Part shown: in pieces, positions 9,431-18,434 of the stretch
Layout of the letters: each line of letters starts with the position of its first letter
Numbering within the stretch: position 1 is the stretch's first letter
Assembly: GCF_047030795.1 (NCBI RefSeq)
Contig: NZ_JBKYIC010000005.1
Source of the DNA: Frisingicoccus sp902471845
GTDB lineage: Bacteria > Bacillota > Clostridia > Lachnospirales > Lachnospiraceae
Direction: 5' to 3' (one strand)
DNA: 64,000 nucleotides
The notes under the pieces: model-generated
What the model was told of the DNA's origin: nothing
Databases searched by the model: none
The model's input: the letters and a program-made list of their open reading frames with translations, nothing else
Position numbers and translations under genes: made by a program

Positions 9431-10159
9431 ATGATTTTTGGAGTTATAGTGGCCGGAGGTGTTGGAGCCAGACTGGGGGCAGACATGCCAAAACAGTTTT
9501 TGCAGCTGGCAGACCGGCCGATTATTATTCATACGTTGGATACTTTTTTGAAATGTCCGGAGCTTGAGGAAATTTATATGGGGGTTCATCCGGAATGGGT
9601 GGAGCATATGGCACGGCTTGTTCAGGAATATATTCCGGAACAGGAACGGTCCAGGGTACATCTTGTCCCGGGCGGTGCCGAGCGCAATGAAACGATAATG
9701 AATGTCATCGAACAGATTGAGCAGGATTTTGGAAATGAGGAACCTCATTATATTATCACTCAGGATGGAGTACGTCCTTTCGTGACCCGGCGGTTGATCA
9801 GAGAGCATGTGAATGCAGTTCTGCAGTATGATGCGGTGGATACGGCGATTCCGGCGGTGGATACGATTATTTTGTCCGAAGATGGCAGATTTATAAAAGA
9901 TATTCCTGAACGGAAATACCTTTATCAAAGCCAGACACCCCAGAGCTTTCGGATGGATTTACTAAAGCGCCTTTATCTGGGACTGACACCGGAGGAAAAG
10001 GGCATTCTGACAGATGCCTGTAAGATATGCACTGTGCGGCAAGTTCCGGTACATATTGTGGCCGGTGAAGTTTCTAATATGAAGATTACAACGGCTGCAG
10101 ATTATAAAATTGCCCGGATTATGGCTGAAAATGGAGAATTAGACACAAAAAGTTCGTGA
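9431..10159 (+). CDS. IspD/TarI-like cytidylyltransferase
   Basis: A 242-residue nucleotidyltransferase. The N-terminal VAGGVGARLGADMPKQFLQL binds the nucleotide, and SNMKITTAADYKIA near the C-terminus is the usual end motif of the IspD family. IspD makes CDP-methylerythritol for isoprenoids, while TarI-type relatives make CDP-ribitol for teichoic acids. Its place in a surface-glycan operon, next to a sugar transferase and LCP proteins, favours the polyol-phosphate role, but this is inference. The ATG at 9431, with GAGGCGG upstream, is preferred over a GTG at 9416. Confidence 0.85.
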   Translation: MIFGVIVAGGVGARLGADMPKQFLQLADRPIIIHTLDTFLKCPELEEIYMGVHPEWVEHMARLVQEYIPEQERSRVHLVPGGAERNETIMNVIEQIEQDFGNEEPHYIITQDGVRPFVTRRLIREHVNAVLQYDAVDTAIPAVDTIILSEDGRFIKDIPERKYLYQSQTPQSFRMDLLKRLYLGLTPEEKGILTDACKICTVRQVPVHIVAGEVSNMKITTAADYKIARIMAENGELDTKSS

Positions 10160-10178
10160 TTTCCGTATGTTTTTACTA

Positions 10179-10207
10179 TTGTCAGGTCTTTTTACGTCGT
10201 GTATAAT
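10179..10207 (+). promoter_or_regulatory. Promoter of the second LCP gene
   Basis: TTGTCA, a 17-bp spacer and TATAAT lie 29 bp before the start codon, giving the second LCP gene its own transcription start. Confidence 0.75.
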
Positions 10208-10236
10208 GATTTGAAGAAATTGGAAGGGATAGAAAT

Positions 10237-12228
10237 ATGCAGAGGAAAAGCACGTTTGAGGATTTCGAAAAATTAATGGATGATGCCGTAACTTCAGATC
10301 CGTCGGAAAGTGAATCTGCAGAGCCTGAACGTCGGGAAATCGAATTCGACTCCGCAATGTTCAAACGGCGGTCAGCACCGAGAATTCCGGCCAACGGTTC
10401 TGAACTTTTCGATGAACCGGACAGTGAAGAAGCGGAAATTTATGAAGAAGATTATGAAGAAGTCTATGAACCGCAAAAACCGATATATTCTCACCGGAAT
10501 ACACAAGAATTTGATGAAGCAGAAGCTGAGGAACGTTATCGTCAGCGGGAAGCGCGACTTCGAAAGAAAGCAGAAAAACGGCGGCAAAACAGACATTTGG
10601 GCGGCAAAATTCTGGCCATCCTTCAATTGATTTTATCCGTTGTTTTTATGGGACTTATTTTTAAACTGGATGTTTTACCGACGAAATACTTTATTGCTGC
10701 CAGTATTATTCTGATATTGCTGGCATTGATTTGTTTTTTACTTCAATTTCGGAAACATGCCCATTGGGCAGGAAAAATCATATCTTTTATCGTGATACTC
10801 GTTATGATTTTCGGCAGTGTATATGTGGCAAAGACCATGTATACTTTGGGTAGTGTGACAAAAGTAAAAACATATCAGACAGATAAGATAGTTATTGCGG
10901 TGCTTGCGGATGACCCGGCTCAGTCGCTGGCGGATGCGGAGGATTACAAATTTGGCATTATGGCAGGCAATGATCGTTCCAAAGTGGATCTGGCCATTAC
11001 CCAGATGAACAGTAATCTGGATTCGGAAATTGAAACTGTAGAGTATAATTCTTATTCGGAGCAGGTTGAGGCATTATATACCGGCAAGATTGACGCCATG
11101 ATTTACAATCAGGCGTTGGATGAGCTGATTGAAGAAAAAAATCCGGGATTTCTGGAGAAAATCCGCATTATCGATAACTTTAAGGTAGAGACGGAAGTAC
11201 TTATGGAAGATGTTCCGGACCTCCCGATTACAAAAGAACCATTTATTGTATTCCTCAGTGGCATGGATGTCTATGGGGATCTGGAACAGACCAGCCGAAG
11301 TGATGTAAATATCATGGCCTGTGTCAATCCGACGACAAAGCAGGTGCTGTTGGTCAGCGTGCCAAGAGATGCTTATGTGGAGATTCCGGGTATAACCTAC
11401 GGAGAAAAGGATAAGTTAACCCATGCGGGTATGTACGGCATCCAATATTCAATTGCTGCTATGGAAGAGATCTTTGATTTGGATATCAGCTATTATGTGC
11501 GGATTAATTTCACTTCACTGATCATGATGGTCGATGCCCTCGGTGGCATTGATGTGGAATCAGACTATGCCTTTTCCACTTATTATAAACAGTATAACGC
11601 GGACACGGATACATGGACCTATTATGAATATAAGAAAGGGATGAACCATCTGGATGGCATTTATGCACTGGCTTTTGCAAGAGAGCGTATGAATGCGGCC
11701 GGAGGAGATTATCAGCGGGCGAAGAACCAGCAGAAGGTTATCGCAGCCCTTCTTGAAAAAATCAAATCTCCAGCGTTCCTGACCGGGTACACCGGACTTC
11801 TTTCCAGTTTGGAAGGTAAAATGGATACCAACTTTACATCTCAGCAGCTGGCCAGTCTTGTAAAGATGCAGTTAAACGACGGTGCGGACTGGAATATTGT
11901 TTCTTCTAGTGTCTATGGCATATCCTCGGAAGAATATTGCGCATCCTATGCGGGTTCACCTTTGGCTGTAGAAGTGTTGGACGACGATTCTATTGAGGCT
12001 GTCAAAGAAGTGATTGACAAACTTATGAAAGGCGAAGTCATTTCTGAGCCGAGAGTCACAGACATTCAGGAAGCCTATGAAGTGAATGGAAGCAATGCGG
12101 ATGATGATTATTATGTTAATAATCATGCGGACGATTATGAGTATGACGACTTCTATTGGGAACATGGCGGTTATCTGGATGAAGAAGATTACGAAACTTT
12201 CGAGTATTCGGAGGATGAAGATTATTAA
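10237..12228 (+). CDS. LCP family protein with long acidic cytoplasmic N-terminus
   Basis: A 663-residue paralogue of the LCP protein at 4041. An extra charged N-terminal region of about 120 residues, rich in Glu/Asp and Arg, precedes the membrane segments (residues about 125-205). The LCP core has SRSDVNIMACVNPTTKQ, SVPRDAYVEIPG, DKLTHAG and LAFARERMNAA. The extracellular tail is strongly acidic and tyrosine-rich, ending YSEDEDY. The cytoplasmic extension could be a site for phosphorylation or protein contacts, but no motif proves this. It has its own promoter, so it may be expressed separately from the glycan operon upstream. Confidence 0.92.
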   Translation: MQRKSTFEDFEKLMDDAVTSDPSESESAEPERREIEFDSAMFKRRSAPRIPANGSELFDEPDSEEAEIYEEDYEEVYEPQKPIYSHRNTQEFDEAEAEERYRQREARLRKKAEKRRQNRHLGGKILAILQLILSVVFMGLIFKLDVLPTKYFIAASIILILLALICFLLQFRKHAHWAGKIISFIVILVMIFGSVYVAKTMYTLGSVTKVKTYQTDKIVIAVLADDPAQSLADAEDYKFGIMAGNDRSKVDLAITQMNSNLDSEIETVEYNSYSEQVEALYTGKIDAMIYNQALDELIEEKNPGFLEKIRIIDNFKVETEVLMEDVPDLPITKEPFIVFLSGMDVYGDLEQTSRSDVNIMACVNPTTKQVLLVSVPRDAYVEIPGITYGEKDKLTHAGMYGIQYSIAAMEEIFDLDISYYVRINFTSLIMMVDALGGIDVESDYAFSTYYKQYNADTDTWTYYEYKKGMNHLDGIYALAFARERMNAAGGDYQRAKNQQKVIAALLEKIKSPAFLTGYTGLLSSLEGKMDTNFTSQQLASLVKMQLNDGADWNIVSSSVYGISSEEYCASYAGSPLAVEVLDDDSIEAVKEVIDKLMKGEVISEPRVTDIQEAYEVNGSNADDDYYVNNHADDYEYDDFYWEHGGYLDEEDYETFEYSEDEDY

Positions 12229-12253
12229 CAAGTTGATAATGAGATATTGATTT

Positions 12254-12286
12254 GAACGGCGTAGCTTCGGCTATGCCGTTTCTTAT
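12254..12286 (+). terminator. Rho-independent terminator
   Basis: The stem AACGGCgTAGC-TTCG-GCTATGCCGTT, with a UUCG tetraloop and a short T-rich tail, follows the second LCP gene. Confidence 0.7.
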
Positions 12287-12363
12287 ATATTGGCTTGACG
12301 GAAATTTTTGATAATATTGTGATAGTATTGCCATAATTTTCATAAAATACTGTGATTAAAAGG

Positions 12364-12392
12364 TTGATTATCTGTTTGACATAAAATATAAT
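12364..12392 (+). promoter_or_regulatory. Promoter of the DUF4143 ATPase gene
   Basis: TTGATT, a 17-bp spacer and TATAAT lie about 50 bp before the start. Confidence 0.65.
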
Positions 12393-12440
12393 AAAAGTGT
12401 GATGATAAGCACAAAAATATAAATAATTATGTGAGGCATG

Positions 12441-13784
12441 ATGCATATGGAACGATTGATTTTAAACAAATTAGTGCAATGGAAGAATTCGCCTTATCGA
12501 AAACCTTTGATTTTAAAAGGCGTGCGTCAAGTAGGAAAGACATGGATATTAAAAGAATTTGGTAAGCGCTATTATGAAAATACAGCATATTTTAACTTTG
12601 ATGAAAACGAGGAATATCGGCAGTTTTTCGAGACTACAAAAAATGTGGATCGAATTCTTCAAAATTTGATGCTGGCCAGTGGACAAAAAATTCAGCCAGA
12701 AAAGACGTTGATTATTTTTGATGAAGTTCAGGATTGCCCTAAAGTTATAAACTCCATGAAGTACTTCTGCGAAAATGCACCTCAATATCATGTTGCCTGT
12801 GCTGGTTCTTTGTTGGGAATTGCGCTTGCAAAACCATCGTCTTTCCCAGTGGGAAAAGTAAATTTTATGCAGATTGACCCTATGACTTTCACGGAATTTC
12901 TGCTTGCTAACGGGGACGAAAATCTTGCAGCCTATTTGGATAACGTAGACATGTTGGAACCGCTGCCAGATGCTTTTTTCAATCCTTTGTATGAGAAATT
13001 GAAGATGTACTATGTTACTGGTGGCATGCCGGAATCCGTATTGATGTGGACAGAAGCGCGAGATGTAAATGCGATGCAAGAGGCATTGTCGAATATTATT
13101 GGCGCATATGAGAGAGATTTTGCCAAGCATCCCGATATTAATGAGTTTCCAAAGATATCTATGATTTGGAAATCAATTCCTTCGCAGCTTGCCAGAGAAA
13201 ATAAAAAGTTTATCTACAAGGTAGTTAAAGAAGGTGCAAGAGCAAGAGAATATGAGGATGCATTACAATGGTTGGTGGATGCTCGATTGGTGCATAAAGT
13301 ATATCGTAGCAGCGCACCAGGCCTTCCTATTGCTGCTTATGATGATTTATCAGCATTTAAAATTTATCTTGTGGATGTGGGATTACTCCGTCGCTTAGCC
13401 ATGCTCGCACCGACTGCTTTTGGTGAAGGAAATCGCTTATTTACCGAGTTTAAGGGGGCTTTAACAGAAAACTATGTATTACAAACATTGATTACACAGT
13501 TTGAAGTTACTCCGCGATACTGGAGTCAGAACAATCCGCCTTATGAGGTCGATTTTTTGATTCAACGGGATAATGACATTTTCCCTGTAGAAGTCAAAGC
13601 CGAGACGAATACGACAAGCAGAAGTCTGCGGAAATTCAAGGAATTGTTTGCCAATAAGGTAAAACTTCGTATTAGATTCTCTTTGGATAATTTGAAGTTA
13701 GATGATGACATGTTAAATATTCCTTTGTTTATGGCAGACCAGACGGAGCGGTTAATCGGACTGGCTCTTAGAAATTTCAAATGA
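12441..13784 (+). CDS. AAA ATPase with DUF4143 C-terminal domain
   Basis: A 447-residue protein of the AAA_14/DUF4143 architecture. LKGVRQVGKTW (about residues 26-36) is the Walker A loop, IIFDEVQDCPK (about 93-103) is Walker B, and the C-terminal half carries the DUF4143 region ending in a PD-(D/E)XK-like stretch (YEVDFLIQR, IFPVEVKAE). This is a very common bacterial family of unproven function, often multicopy and horizontally moved. ATGs at 12438, 12441 and 12447 are all possible; GTGAGG at 12431 is the ribosome binding site. It stands alone between its own promoter and the next one. Confidence 0.88.
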   Translation: MHMERLILNKLVQWKNSPYRKPLILKGVRQVGKTWILKEFGKRYYENTAYFNFDENEEYRQFFETTKNVDRILQNLMLASGQKIQPEKTLIIFDEVQDCPKVINSMKYFCENAPQYHVACAGSLLGIALAKPSSFPVGKVNFMQIDPMTFTEFLLANGDENLAAYLDNVDMLEPLPDAFFNPLYEKLKMYYVTGGMPESVLMWTEARDVNAMQEALSNIIGAYERDFAKHPDINEFPKISMIWKSIPSQLARENKKFIYKVVKEGARAREYEDALQWLVDARLVHKVYRSSAPGLPIAAYDDLSAFKIYLVDVGLLRRLAMLAPTAFGEGNRLFTEFKGALTENYVLQTLITQFEVTPRYWSQNNPPYEVDFLIQRDNDIFPVEVKAETNTTSRSLRKFKELFANKVKLRIRFSLDNLKLDDDMLNIPLFMADQTERLIGLALRNFK

Positions 13785-13793
13785 TGAATTATA

Positions 13794-13822
13794 TTGAATA
13801 AACGATTAAAACGGAGTATAAT
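13794..13822 (+). promoter_or_regulatory. Promoter of a small HTH gene
   Basis: TTGAAT, a 17-bp spacer and TATAAT lie 34 bp before the start at 13856. Confidence 0.65.
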
Positions 13823-13855
13823 AAGAAAAAACGCAATGCGTTTCAGAAGGGCGAT

Positions 13856-14041
13856 ATGGATTCCAAAGAAAGATTAATTCAAATAAAAGAAGAATCAGGA
13901 ATGAACTGGAAAGAATTTTCAGCATATTTTCAGATTCCATACCGGACAGTTCAGGATTGGGAACGGGGGAATCGGAAGATGCCAGATTACTTGCTGCGAT
14001 TGATGGAATATAAATTGAGAATAGAAAAATTGATTGAATAA
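13856..14041 (+). CDS. Small helix-turn-helix protein
   Basis: A 61-residue protein with a ribosome binding site (GAAGGGCG) and a dedicated promoter. The sequence NWKEFSAYFQIPYRTVQDWE followed by RGNRKMPDYLLRLMEYKL reads as a minimal XRE-like helix-turn-helix in which TVQDWERG is the recognition-helix region. Similar stand-alone 60-residue proteins are frequent in Lachnospiraceae. Target and role are unknown. About 200 bp without a gene follow, holding no clear promoter. Confidence 0.7.
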   Translation: MDSKERLIQIKEESGMNWKEFSAYFQIPYRTVQDWERGNRKMPDYLLRLMEYKLRIEKLIE

Positions 14042-14246
14042 AGGCTGAAAGATGATGATGGCCAGAATGTCGGGGCGAGTGGAAAAACATTGAGGAAATT
14101 TGCACAATTTACTGTCGGAATTTTATACTAAATGTACAAATTTGAAAAATTTTAAAAAATCGTGTCACAAAATGGCTTGTTAAAACGGATATAGATGATG
14201 AGAGCCAAACGAGGGACACTGGTAATTTAGTGGAGAAAGGAGGCTG

Positions 14247-15161
14247 ATGTCGGTGGCAGGCAACCATAAGACTGGTGACGGGCTCTCGAAATTGAAAAAG
14301 AATAATGCTTCGGTTCCAGAAAAGTTGGACAACAGCGTTGGCATTTCATCAGAATCTATATCTCCGACCGGGAAAGAGGGGGTTCATAAAATCACGGACA
14401 TTAAATCTTTGAAGGAAGATGAGGATGCAGAGGATTTTGACCCGATGCGGGAAGGCTTAATCATAAAGGCGGTAGACAAGTTTCTTGAGGAAGATGCAGA
14501 CGGGGTTTCTGATGGTGAAGAAGACCCTCGTATTTTTTCACAGGACTATGAAGCACGCAAAAAGAAGATGCTGCAAACGGCTTTCGATAGAGATGAAAGA
14601 GAATCCTTGACCAAACCAAAACGCCGTTTCCGTATCCCAGCTGCAGCAGCTGCCGCCGTGATTTTTTTGGCAGTTGCTGCCAGTCTGGGTTCTGCCCGTG
14701 CAGATGCTATGCCCGAGCCTATCCGTGTCCTTGTGATGCAGGTGCGATCCCTCTTCAGCAGCGCATATGTGGATGAAGAGATTTTGTATGGCGAGAATCA
14801 GGCGACGGATTTTCCAAAGGAAATCCAGACTGTCTATGAGCCATCGGTTGTGTTGGATGGGTATGGGGTAAGTGAGAGGATAGTACAGGATAAAGTGTTG
14901 AAAATTTATTATATGGATGCAAATGAACAAGAATATAATTTTCAGCAAAGAACATTGGATTATAGAGGTGGTTATGACAACGAAAATTTAAAGTATGAGG
15001 ATGTTCTGCTTCATGATGGCGTGTCAGGAATAACCTATGTTAAAAGTAATCAAACATATCTTCGATGGCAGCAGGATGGATATATTTTTGAGTTCATAGG
15101 AAATCAGACACTGGAGGAGTTTAAAGTGTTGGCGGCATCGGTAAAACCGACGGAGGATTAG
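14247..15161 (+). CDS. Single-pass membrane protein with DUF4367-like C-terminal domain
   Basis: A 304-residue protein. The first ~125 residues are hydrophilic and acidic. One membrane segment (IPAAAAAAVIFLAVAASLG, about residues 131-149) is followed by an extracytoplasmic part whose end, LRWQQDGYIFEFIGNQTLEE, matches DUF4367, a domain typical of anti-sigma-like proteins in Clostridia. Such proteins usually pair with an upstream ECF sigma factor, but none is encoded here. The ATG at 14247 has a strong AAAGGAGG site; the GTG at 14253 is an alternative. It is three bases from the next gene and probably co-transcribed with it. Confidence 0.7.
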   Translation: MSVAGNHKTGDGLSKLKKNNASVPEKLDNSVGISSESISPTGKEGVHKITDIKSLKEDEDAEDFDPMREGLIIKAVDKFLEEDADGVSDGEEDPRIFSQDYEARKKKMLQTAFDRDERESLTKPKRRFRIPAAAAAAVIFLAVAASLGSARADAMPEPIRVLVMQVRSLFSSAYVDEEILYGENQATDFPKEIQTVYEPSVVLDGYGVSERIVQDKVLKIYYMDANEQEYNFQQRTLDYRGGYDNENLKYEDVLLHDGVSGITYVKSNQTYLRWQQDGYIFEFIGNQTLEEFKVLAASVKPTED

Positions 15162-15163
15162 GA

Positions 15164-15664
15164 ATGTTATCTAAAAAGTACGTGAGAAATATAATGTTGA
15201 TGTTGGTACTGATGTTTACATTTGCTTTTTCAATGAATGTTCATGCTGAGGAACCAGTGGATAACAACGATTATTCTAATGAAGTAGTACCAGGCTATGA
15301 GAAAACTTCACGATGGAGTTACACGAGTAATGTATATGCAGCTTTGACTTTAGGTACAGATGGTTCTTCAACAACTTATTGTGATGTTACAGGTTATCAG
15401 AATTTGACTACAAAAATAATCGTATATACCTATCTTCAGAGGTTGGACGGCAATAGTTGGACCAATGTGGATTCAGCATATCATACGGCGTATAGCTGGC
15501 ATGCAGAATACCAAGATTCTATGACCACTGTGTCGTGGGGCCATGACTATCGGACCCGAAACAGCATCTATGTGTATTCCGGGGATTCTTATGAGAATAT
15601 TGTATTCTACAGCAATATTCATCATTATCATTCCACAAGTGACAACTCGAACTGCGTAAATTAA
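15164..15664 (+). CDS. Small secreted protein of unknown function
   Basis: A 166-residue protein with a classical signal peptide: KKYVRN, a hydrophobic stretch IMLMLVLMFTFAFSM, and a likely cleavage after VHA at about residue 28. The mature part is rich in Tyr, Ser, Thr and His and has no recognisable catalytic motif. It starts two bases after the DUF4367-like membrane protein, so the two probably form one operon. I do not recognise the family with confidence. Confidence 0.7.
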   Translation: MLSKKYVRNIMLMLVLMFTFAFSMNVHAEEPVDNNDYSNEVVPGYEKTSRWSYTSNVYAALTLGTDGSSTTYCDVTGYQNLTTKIIVYTYLQRLDGNSWTNVDSAYHTAYSWHAEYQDSMTTVSWGHDYRTRNSIYVYSGDSYENIVFYSNIHHYHSTSDNSNCVN

Positions 15665-15869
15665 AAAATAAAATCGCTGACACCAGTTGGAGTGTCGGGA
15701 AAGAGTACACATTTTAAAAATTTATAATAATTAAGAACGGAAATTAAAAAAATACTTAAAACAGAAACAAAAAAATAACCCTTGTATGTTGCTGAATTTA
15801 AGTCGAAAATGTTAGTGGGCGGTGCCGGTTCTTCCGGACCGGCATCGTTCCGAAAAGAGGAGCGGGCTT

Positions 15870-16595
15870 ATGAAATTCTGGGATTTACTGTACCCGCCGC
15901 GCTGCCCTTTGTGCGGAGAAATTTTATCGTTAAAAGAAGGCAAGGCTCACCAGGCCTGCTATGGAAAGCTGCCCTGGGCGCGGGAACCGCTGTGTAAGCG
16001 GTGTGGAAAACCGTTGACGCCGGGAGCCGGAGAACAAAAGGAATGGTGCATGGATTGTCTGCGCAGCCGTCACCGACACGGGAAAAGTTTTGATCAGGGC
16101 CGGGCTCTGTGGCTGTACAGTGGAGATATTCAGAAATCGGTACTGGATTACAAATATAAAGGCATGAAAAGCTATACGGATTTTTATGCCGAAGAAACCG
16201 TGAATCTATGGGGAAGATGGATTCGAAATAAAAATCCTCAGATGTTGATTCCGGTTCCGTTGCATCCGAGAAAGAAACGGATTCGCGGGTTTAATCAGGC
16301 AGAATTACTGGCCAGGGCCATTGGAAAACGGATGGAGATTCCAGTGAGCACGGATATTTTATATCGAAAACGTTGGACAGAACCTCAGAAGGCTGTTTCC
16401 GGCCAGGAACGTCGACATAATCTGGCAAAATCGATGGAGATACGACATCTGCCGCAGAATTTGCGCCGGGTAATGCTGATTGACGATATTTATACGACGG
16501 GAAGTACGATGGAAGCCTGCGCGGGCATTTTAAAGAAGAACGGTGTGGAAGAAATCTGTTTTTTGACCCTTTGTATTGGATATGGAAACGGATAA
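15870..16595 (+). CDS. comF: ComF family phosphoribosyltransferase-like protein
   Basis: A 241-residue ComF-type protein. An N-terminal zinc finger (CPLCGEI, CYGKL, CKRCGKPL and CMDC) is followed by a type I phosphoribosyltransferase fold with the loop MLIDDIYTTGSTMEAC near the C-terminus. In naturally competent Firmicutes ComF assists uptake of single-stranded DNA, though homologues occur widely. The ATG at 15870 is chosen because AGAGGAG lies just upstream and the longer open frame adds no family residues. The ~200 bp before it hold two small hairpins but no evident gene. Confidence 0.9.
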   Translation: MKFWDLLYPPRCPLCGEILSLKEGKAHQACYGKLPWAREPLCKRCGKPLTPGAGEQKEWCMDCLRSRHRHGKSFDQGRALWLYSGDIQKSVLDYKYKGMKSYTDFYAEETVNLWGRWIRNKNPQMLIPVPLHPRKKRIRGFNQAELLARAIGKRMEIPVSTDILYRKRWTEPQKAVSGQERRHNLAKSMEIRHLPQNLRRVMLIDDIYTTGSTMEACAGILKKNGVEEICFLTLCIGYGNG

Positions 16596-16639
16596 ATGGG
16601 CTTTTTCAGCGTAAAATAAGGAAAAATTTCAAAATAGAG

Positions 16640-16669
16640 TTGACGACCCCTGTAGATTTGTTATATAAT
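16640..16669 (+). promoter_or_regulatory. Promoter of the rpmG-secE-nusG operon
   Basis: TTGACG, an 18-bp spacer and TATAAT lie about 80 bp before rpmG. Confidence 0.85.
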
Positions 16670-16748
16670 GGATGAGCTATGGAAGCGGTCTTTTTTTTAT
16701 GCCTAAAATTAAAGACCATAATAAAAAATATAAGTGGAGGTGGAAGTT

Positions 16749-16898
16749 GTGCGCGTTAAGATCACATTGGCATGTACAGAATGTAAGCAGCGTAATTACA
16801 ACCTGACGAAAGAGAAGAAAGCTCATCCGGACAGAATGGAAACAAAGAAATACTGCAGATTCTGTAAAAAACACACAATGCACAAGGAAACGAAGTAA
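16749..16898 (+). CDS. rpmG: 50S ribosomal protein L33
   Basis: A 49-residue protein beginning at GTG (VRVKITLACTECKQRNY) with a strong TGGAGGTGG site. The four cysteines (CTEC and CRFC) make it a zinc-binding, C+ type L33. It is first gene of the secE-nusG operon, the normal Firmicute arrangement. Confidence 0.96.
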   Translation: MRVKITLACTECKQRNYNLTKEKKAHPDRMETKKYCRFCKKHTMHKETK

Positions 16899-16924
16899 TT
16901 AGCGATTGGCAGGGAGTGAATACT

Positions 16925-17125
16925 ATGGGCGATATAGAAAAAGCAAATAAGCCTGGAAAGCTCAGCCAGATCAAAGCCGAATTCAGAAAGGTCATCTGGC
17001 CAGACCAGGGAACAGTCCGTAAAGAAACGACCGCCGTTGTCGTTGTCTCTGTTTTATTGGGCTTAGTAATCGCATTACTTGACATCGTTCTCCGTTATGG
17101 AGTCGATTTCCTTATTTCGCTGTAG
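16925..17125 (+). CDS. secE: Preprotein translocase subunit SecE
   Basis: A 66-residue single-spanning membrane protein. The amphipathic segment KAEFRKVIWPDQGTVRKET and the helix VVVVSVLLGLVIALLDIVL are typical of short Firmicute SecE, which stabilises SecY in the translocon. The ATG at 16925, eight bases after AGGGAG, is preferred over a GTG at 16916 that overlaps the site. It lies between rpmG and nusG as expected. Confidence 0.96.
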   Translation: MGDIEKANKPGKLSQIKAEFRKVIWPDQGTVRKETTAVVVVSVLLGLVIALLDIVLRYGVDFLISL

Positions 17126-17138
17126 GAAAGGTGAAGTT

Positions 17139-17654
17139 ATGGCAGAAGCAAAATGGTATGTTGTACATACCTATTCAGGCTATGAAAACAAAGTGAAGGC
17201 AAACATCGAGAAATCCATTCAGAATTTACATCTGGAGGACCAGATTTTGGATGTTCAGGTGCCAATGCAGAACGTTATGGAAGTAAAGAACGGTCAGAAA
17301 AAGAGTGTTCAGAAAAAACTCTTCCCGGGTTATGTATTGCTCCATATGGTCATGAACGACGAAACCTGGTACGTTGTGCGTAACACACGTGGTGTTACCG
17401 GATTTGTCGGACCGGAGTCAAAACCTGTTCCTCTGACGGAGGCTGAGATGGCTCCCCTGGGCATCAGCAGCGAAAAGGTTCAGATCGATTATGAAATCGG
17501 CGATGCAGTGCGTGTGGTTTCCGGTGCATGGGAAGAAACTGTGGGTATTATCCGCGGTATTAACCAGGCAAAACAGACGGTAACCATCGGAGTTGAGATG
17601 TTCGGCCGTGAGACGTCGGTAGAAATCAGCGTCTTAGATATTCGAAAAATGTAA
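17139..17654 (+). CDS. nusG: Transcription termination/antitermination factor NusG
   Basis: A 171-residue protein with an NGN domain starting at AKWYVVHTYSGYENKVK, KKLFPGYVLLHM near the middle, and a C-terminal KOW motif (GDAVRVVSGAWEETVGII). NusG binds RNA polymerase and links transcription with Rho and the ribosome. The ATG at 17139, 14 bases after the secE stop and preceded by GGAAAGG, gives the family N-terminus. Confidence 0.97.
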   Translation: MAEAKWYVVHTYSGYENKVKANIEKSIQNLHLEDQILDVQVPMQNVMEVKNGQKKSVQKKLFPGYVLLHMVMNDETWYVVRNTRGVTGFVGPESKPVPLTEAEMAPLGISSEKVQIDYEIGDAVRVVSGAWEETVGIIRGINQAKQTVTIGVEMFGRETSVEISVLDIRKM

Positions 17655-17734
17655 AACAAAAGAGCCTGCACGTGTGAGCGGGCTGTGGGAGGGACATTCC
17701 CGCAATTACCACAATATTCAGGAGGTATGCTATT

Positions 17735-18160
17735 ATGGCAAAGAAAGTCACAGGATATATTAAATTACAGATTCCTGCTGGTAAAGCAACACCAGCACCA
17801 CCAGTTGGTCCTGCTTTAGGTCAGCACGGTGTTAATATCGTACAGTTTACAAAAGAATTTAATGCAAGAACTGCAGACAAAGGCGATCTGATCATCCCTG
17901 TTGTTATTACAGTTTACAATGACCGGAGCTTCAGCTTCATTACAAAGACTCCTCCGGCAGCAGTTCTGTTAAAGAAAGCTTGTAAGATTCAGTCTGGTTC
18001 CGCAGTGCCGAACAAGACAAAAGTTGCTACAATTTCCAAAGAAGAGATTCAGAAAATTGCTGAAATGAAGATGCCAGACTTAAATGCCGGAAGCCTTGAA
18101 GCTGCTATGAGCATGATCGCTGGTACAGCACGAAGCATGGGAATCACAGTTGAGGAATAG
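17735..18160 (+). CDS. rplK: 50S ribosomal protein L11
   Basis: A 141-residue protein with the classical L11 start (KVTGYIKLQIPAGKATPAPP) and the PPVGPALGQHGVNI RNA-binding segment. It forms the GTPase-associated centre with L10 and L7/L12. Normally rplA follows within tens of bases; here a 274-bp gap with a tandem duplication intervenes. Confidence 0.98.
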   Translation: MAKKVTGYIKLQIPAGKATPAPPVGPALGQHGVNIVQFTKEFNARTADKGDLIIPVVITVYNDRSFSFITKTPPAAVLLKKACKIQSGSAVPNKTKVATISKEEIQKIAEMKMPDLNAGSLEAAMSMIAGTARSMGITVEE

Positions 18161-18167
18161 GCCGAAA

Positions 18168-18379
18168 GCAACTTAATGAAATCAAGCCGTCAGGCGCAGA
18201 TTGAATTTAGTGCGAGGCCGTTCGCGAACCTTAATGAGCGGAAGCGAGTTTAGTTGAGCGAACATACCCGTTTGCAACTTAATGAAATCAAGCCGTCAGG
18301 CGCAGATTGAATTTAGTGCGAGGCCGTTCGCGAACCTTAATGAGCGGAAGCGAATTTAGTTGAGCGAACATACCCGTTT
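18168..18379 (+). repeat. Near-perfect tandem duplication of 106 bp between rplK and rplA
   Basis: Unit 1 is 18168-18273 and unit 2 is 18274-18379, adjoining exactly. I see a single difference (AAGCGAGTTT in unit 1, AAGCGAATTT in unit 2). Each unit has the palindrome GTTCGCGAAC and a second GCGAAC that can pair with the first GTTCGC across about 40 bases, so each can fold into a stem-loop. There is no open frame of note. A related string (GAATTAAGTGCGAG versus GAATTTAGTGCGAG) appears at about 19193 in the L10 leader. Confidence 0.95.
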
Positions 18380-18434
18380 TATTTAGACAGTGGGAGGGTA
18401 GCTCCCGATAATACCACAAGGAGGATTTTAAATC

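Noticed and set aside
15782..15997. Separate short gene ahead of comF
   Set aside because: It overlaps comF in another frame, lacks a ribosome binding site and its composition does not look like a protein.
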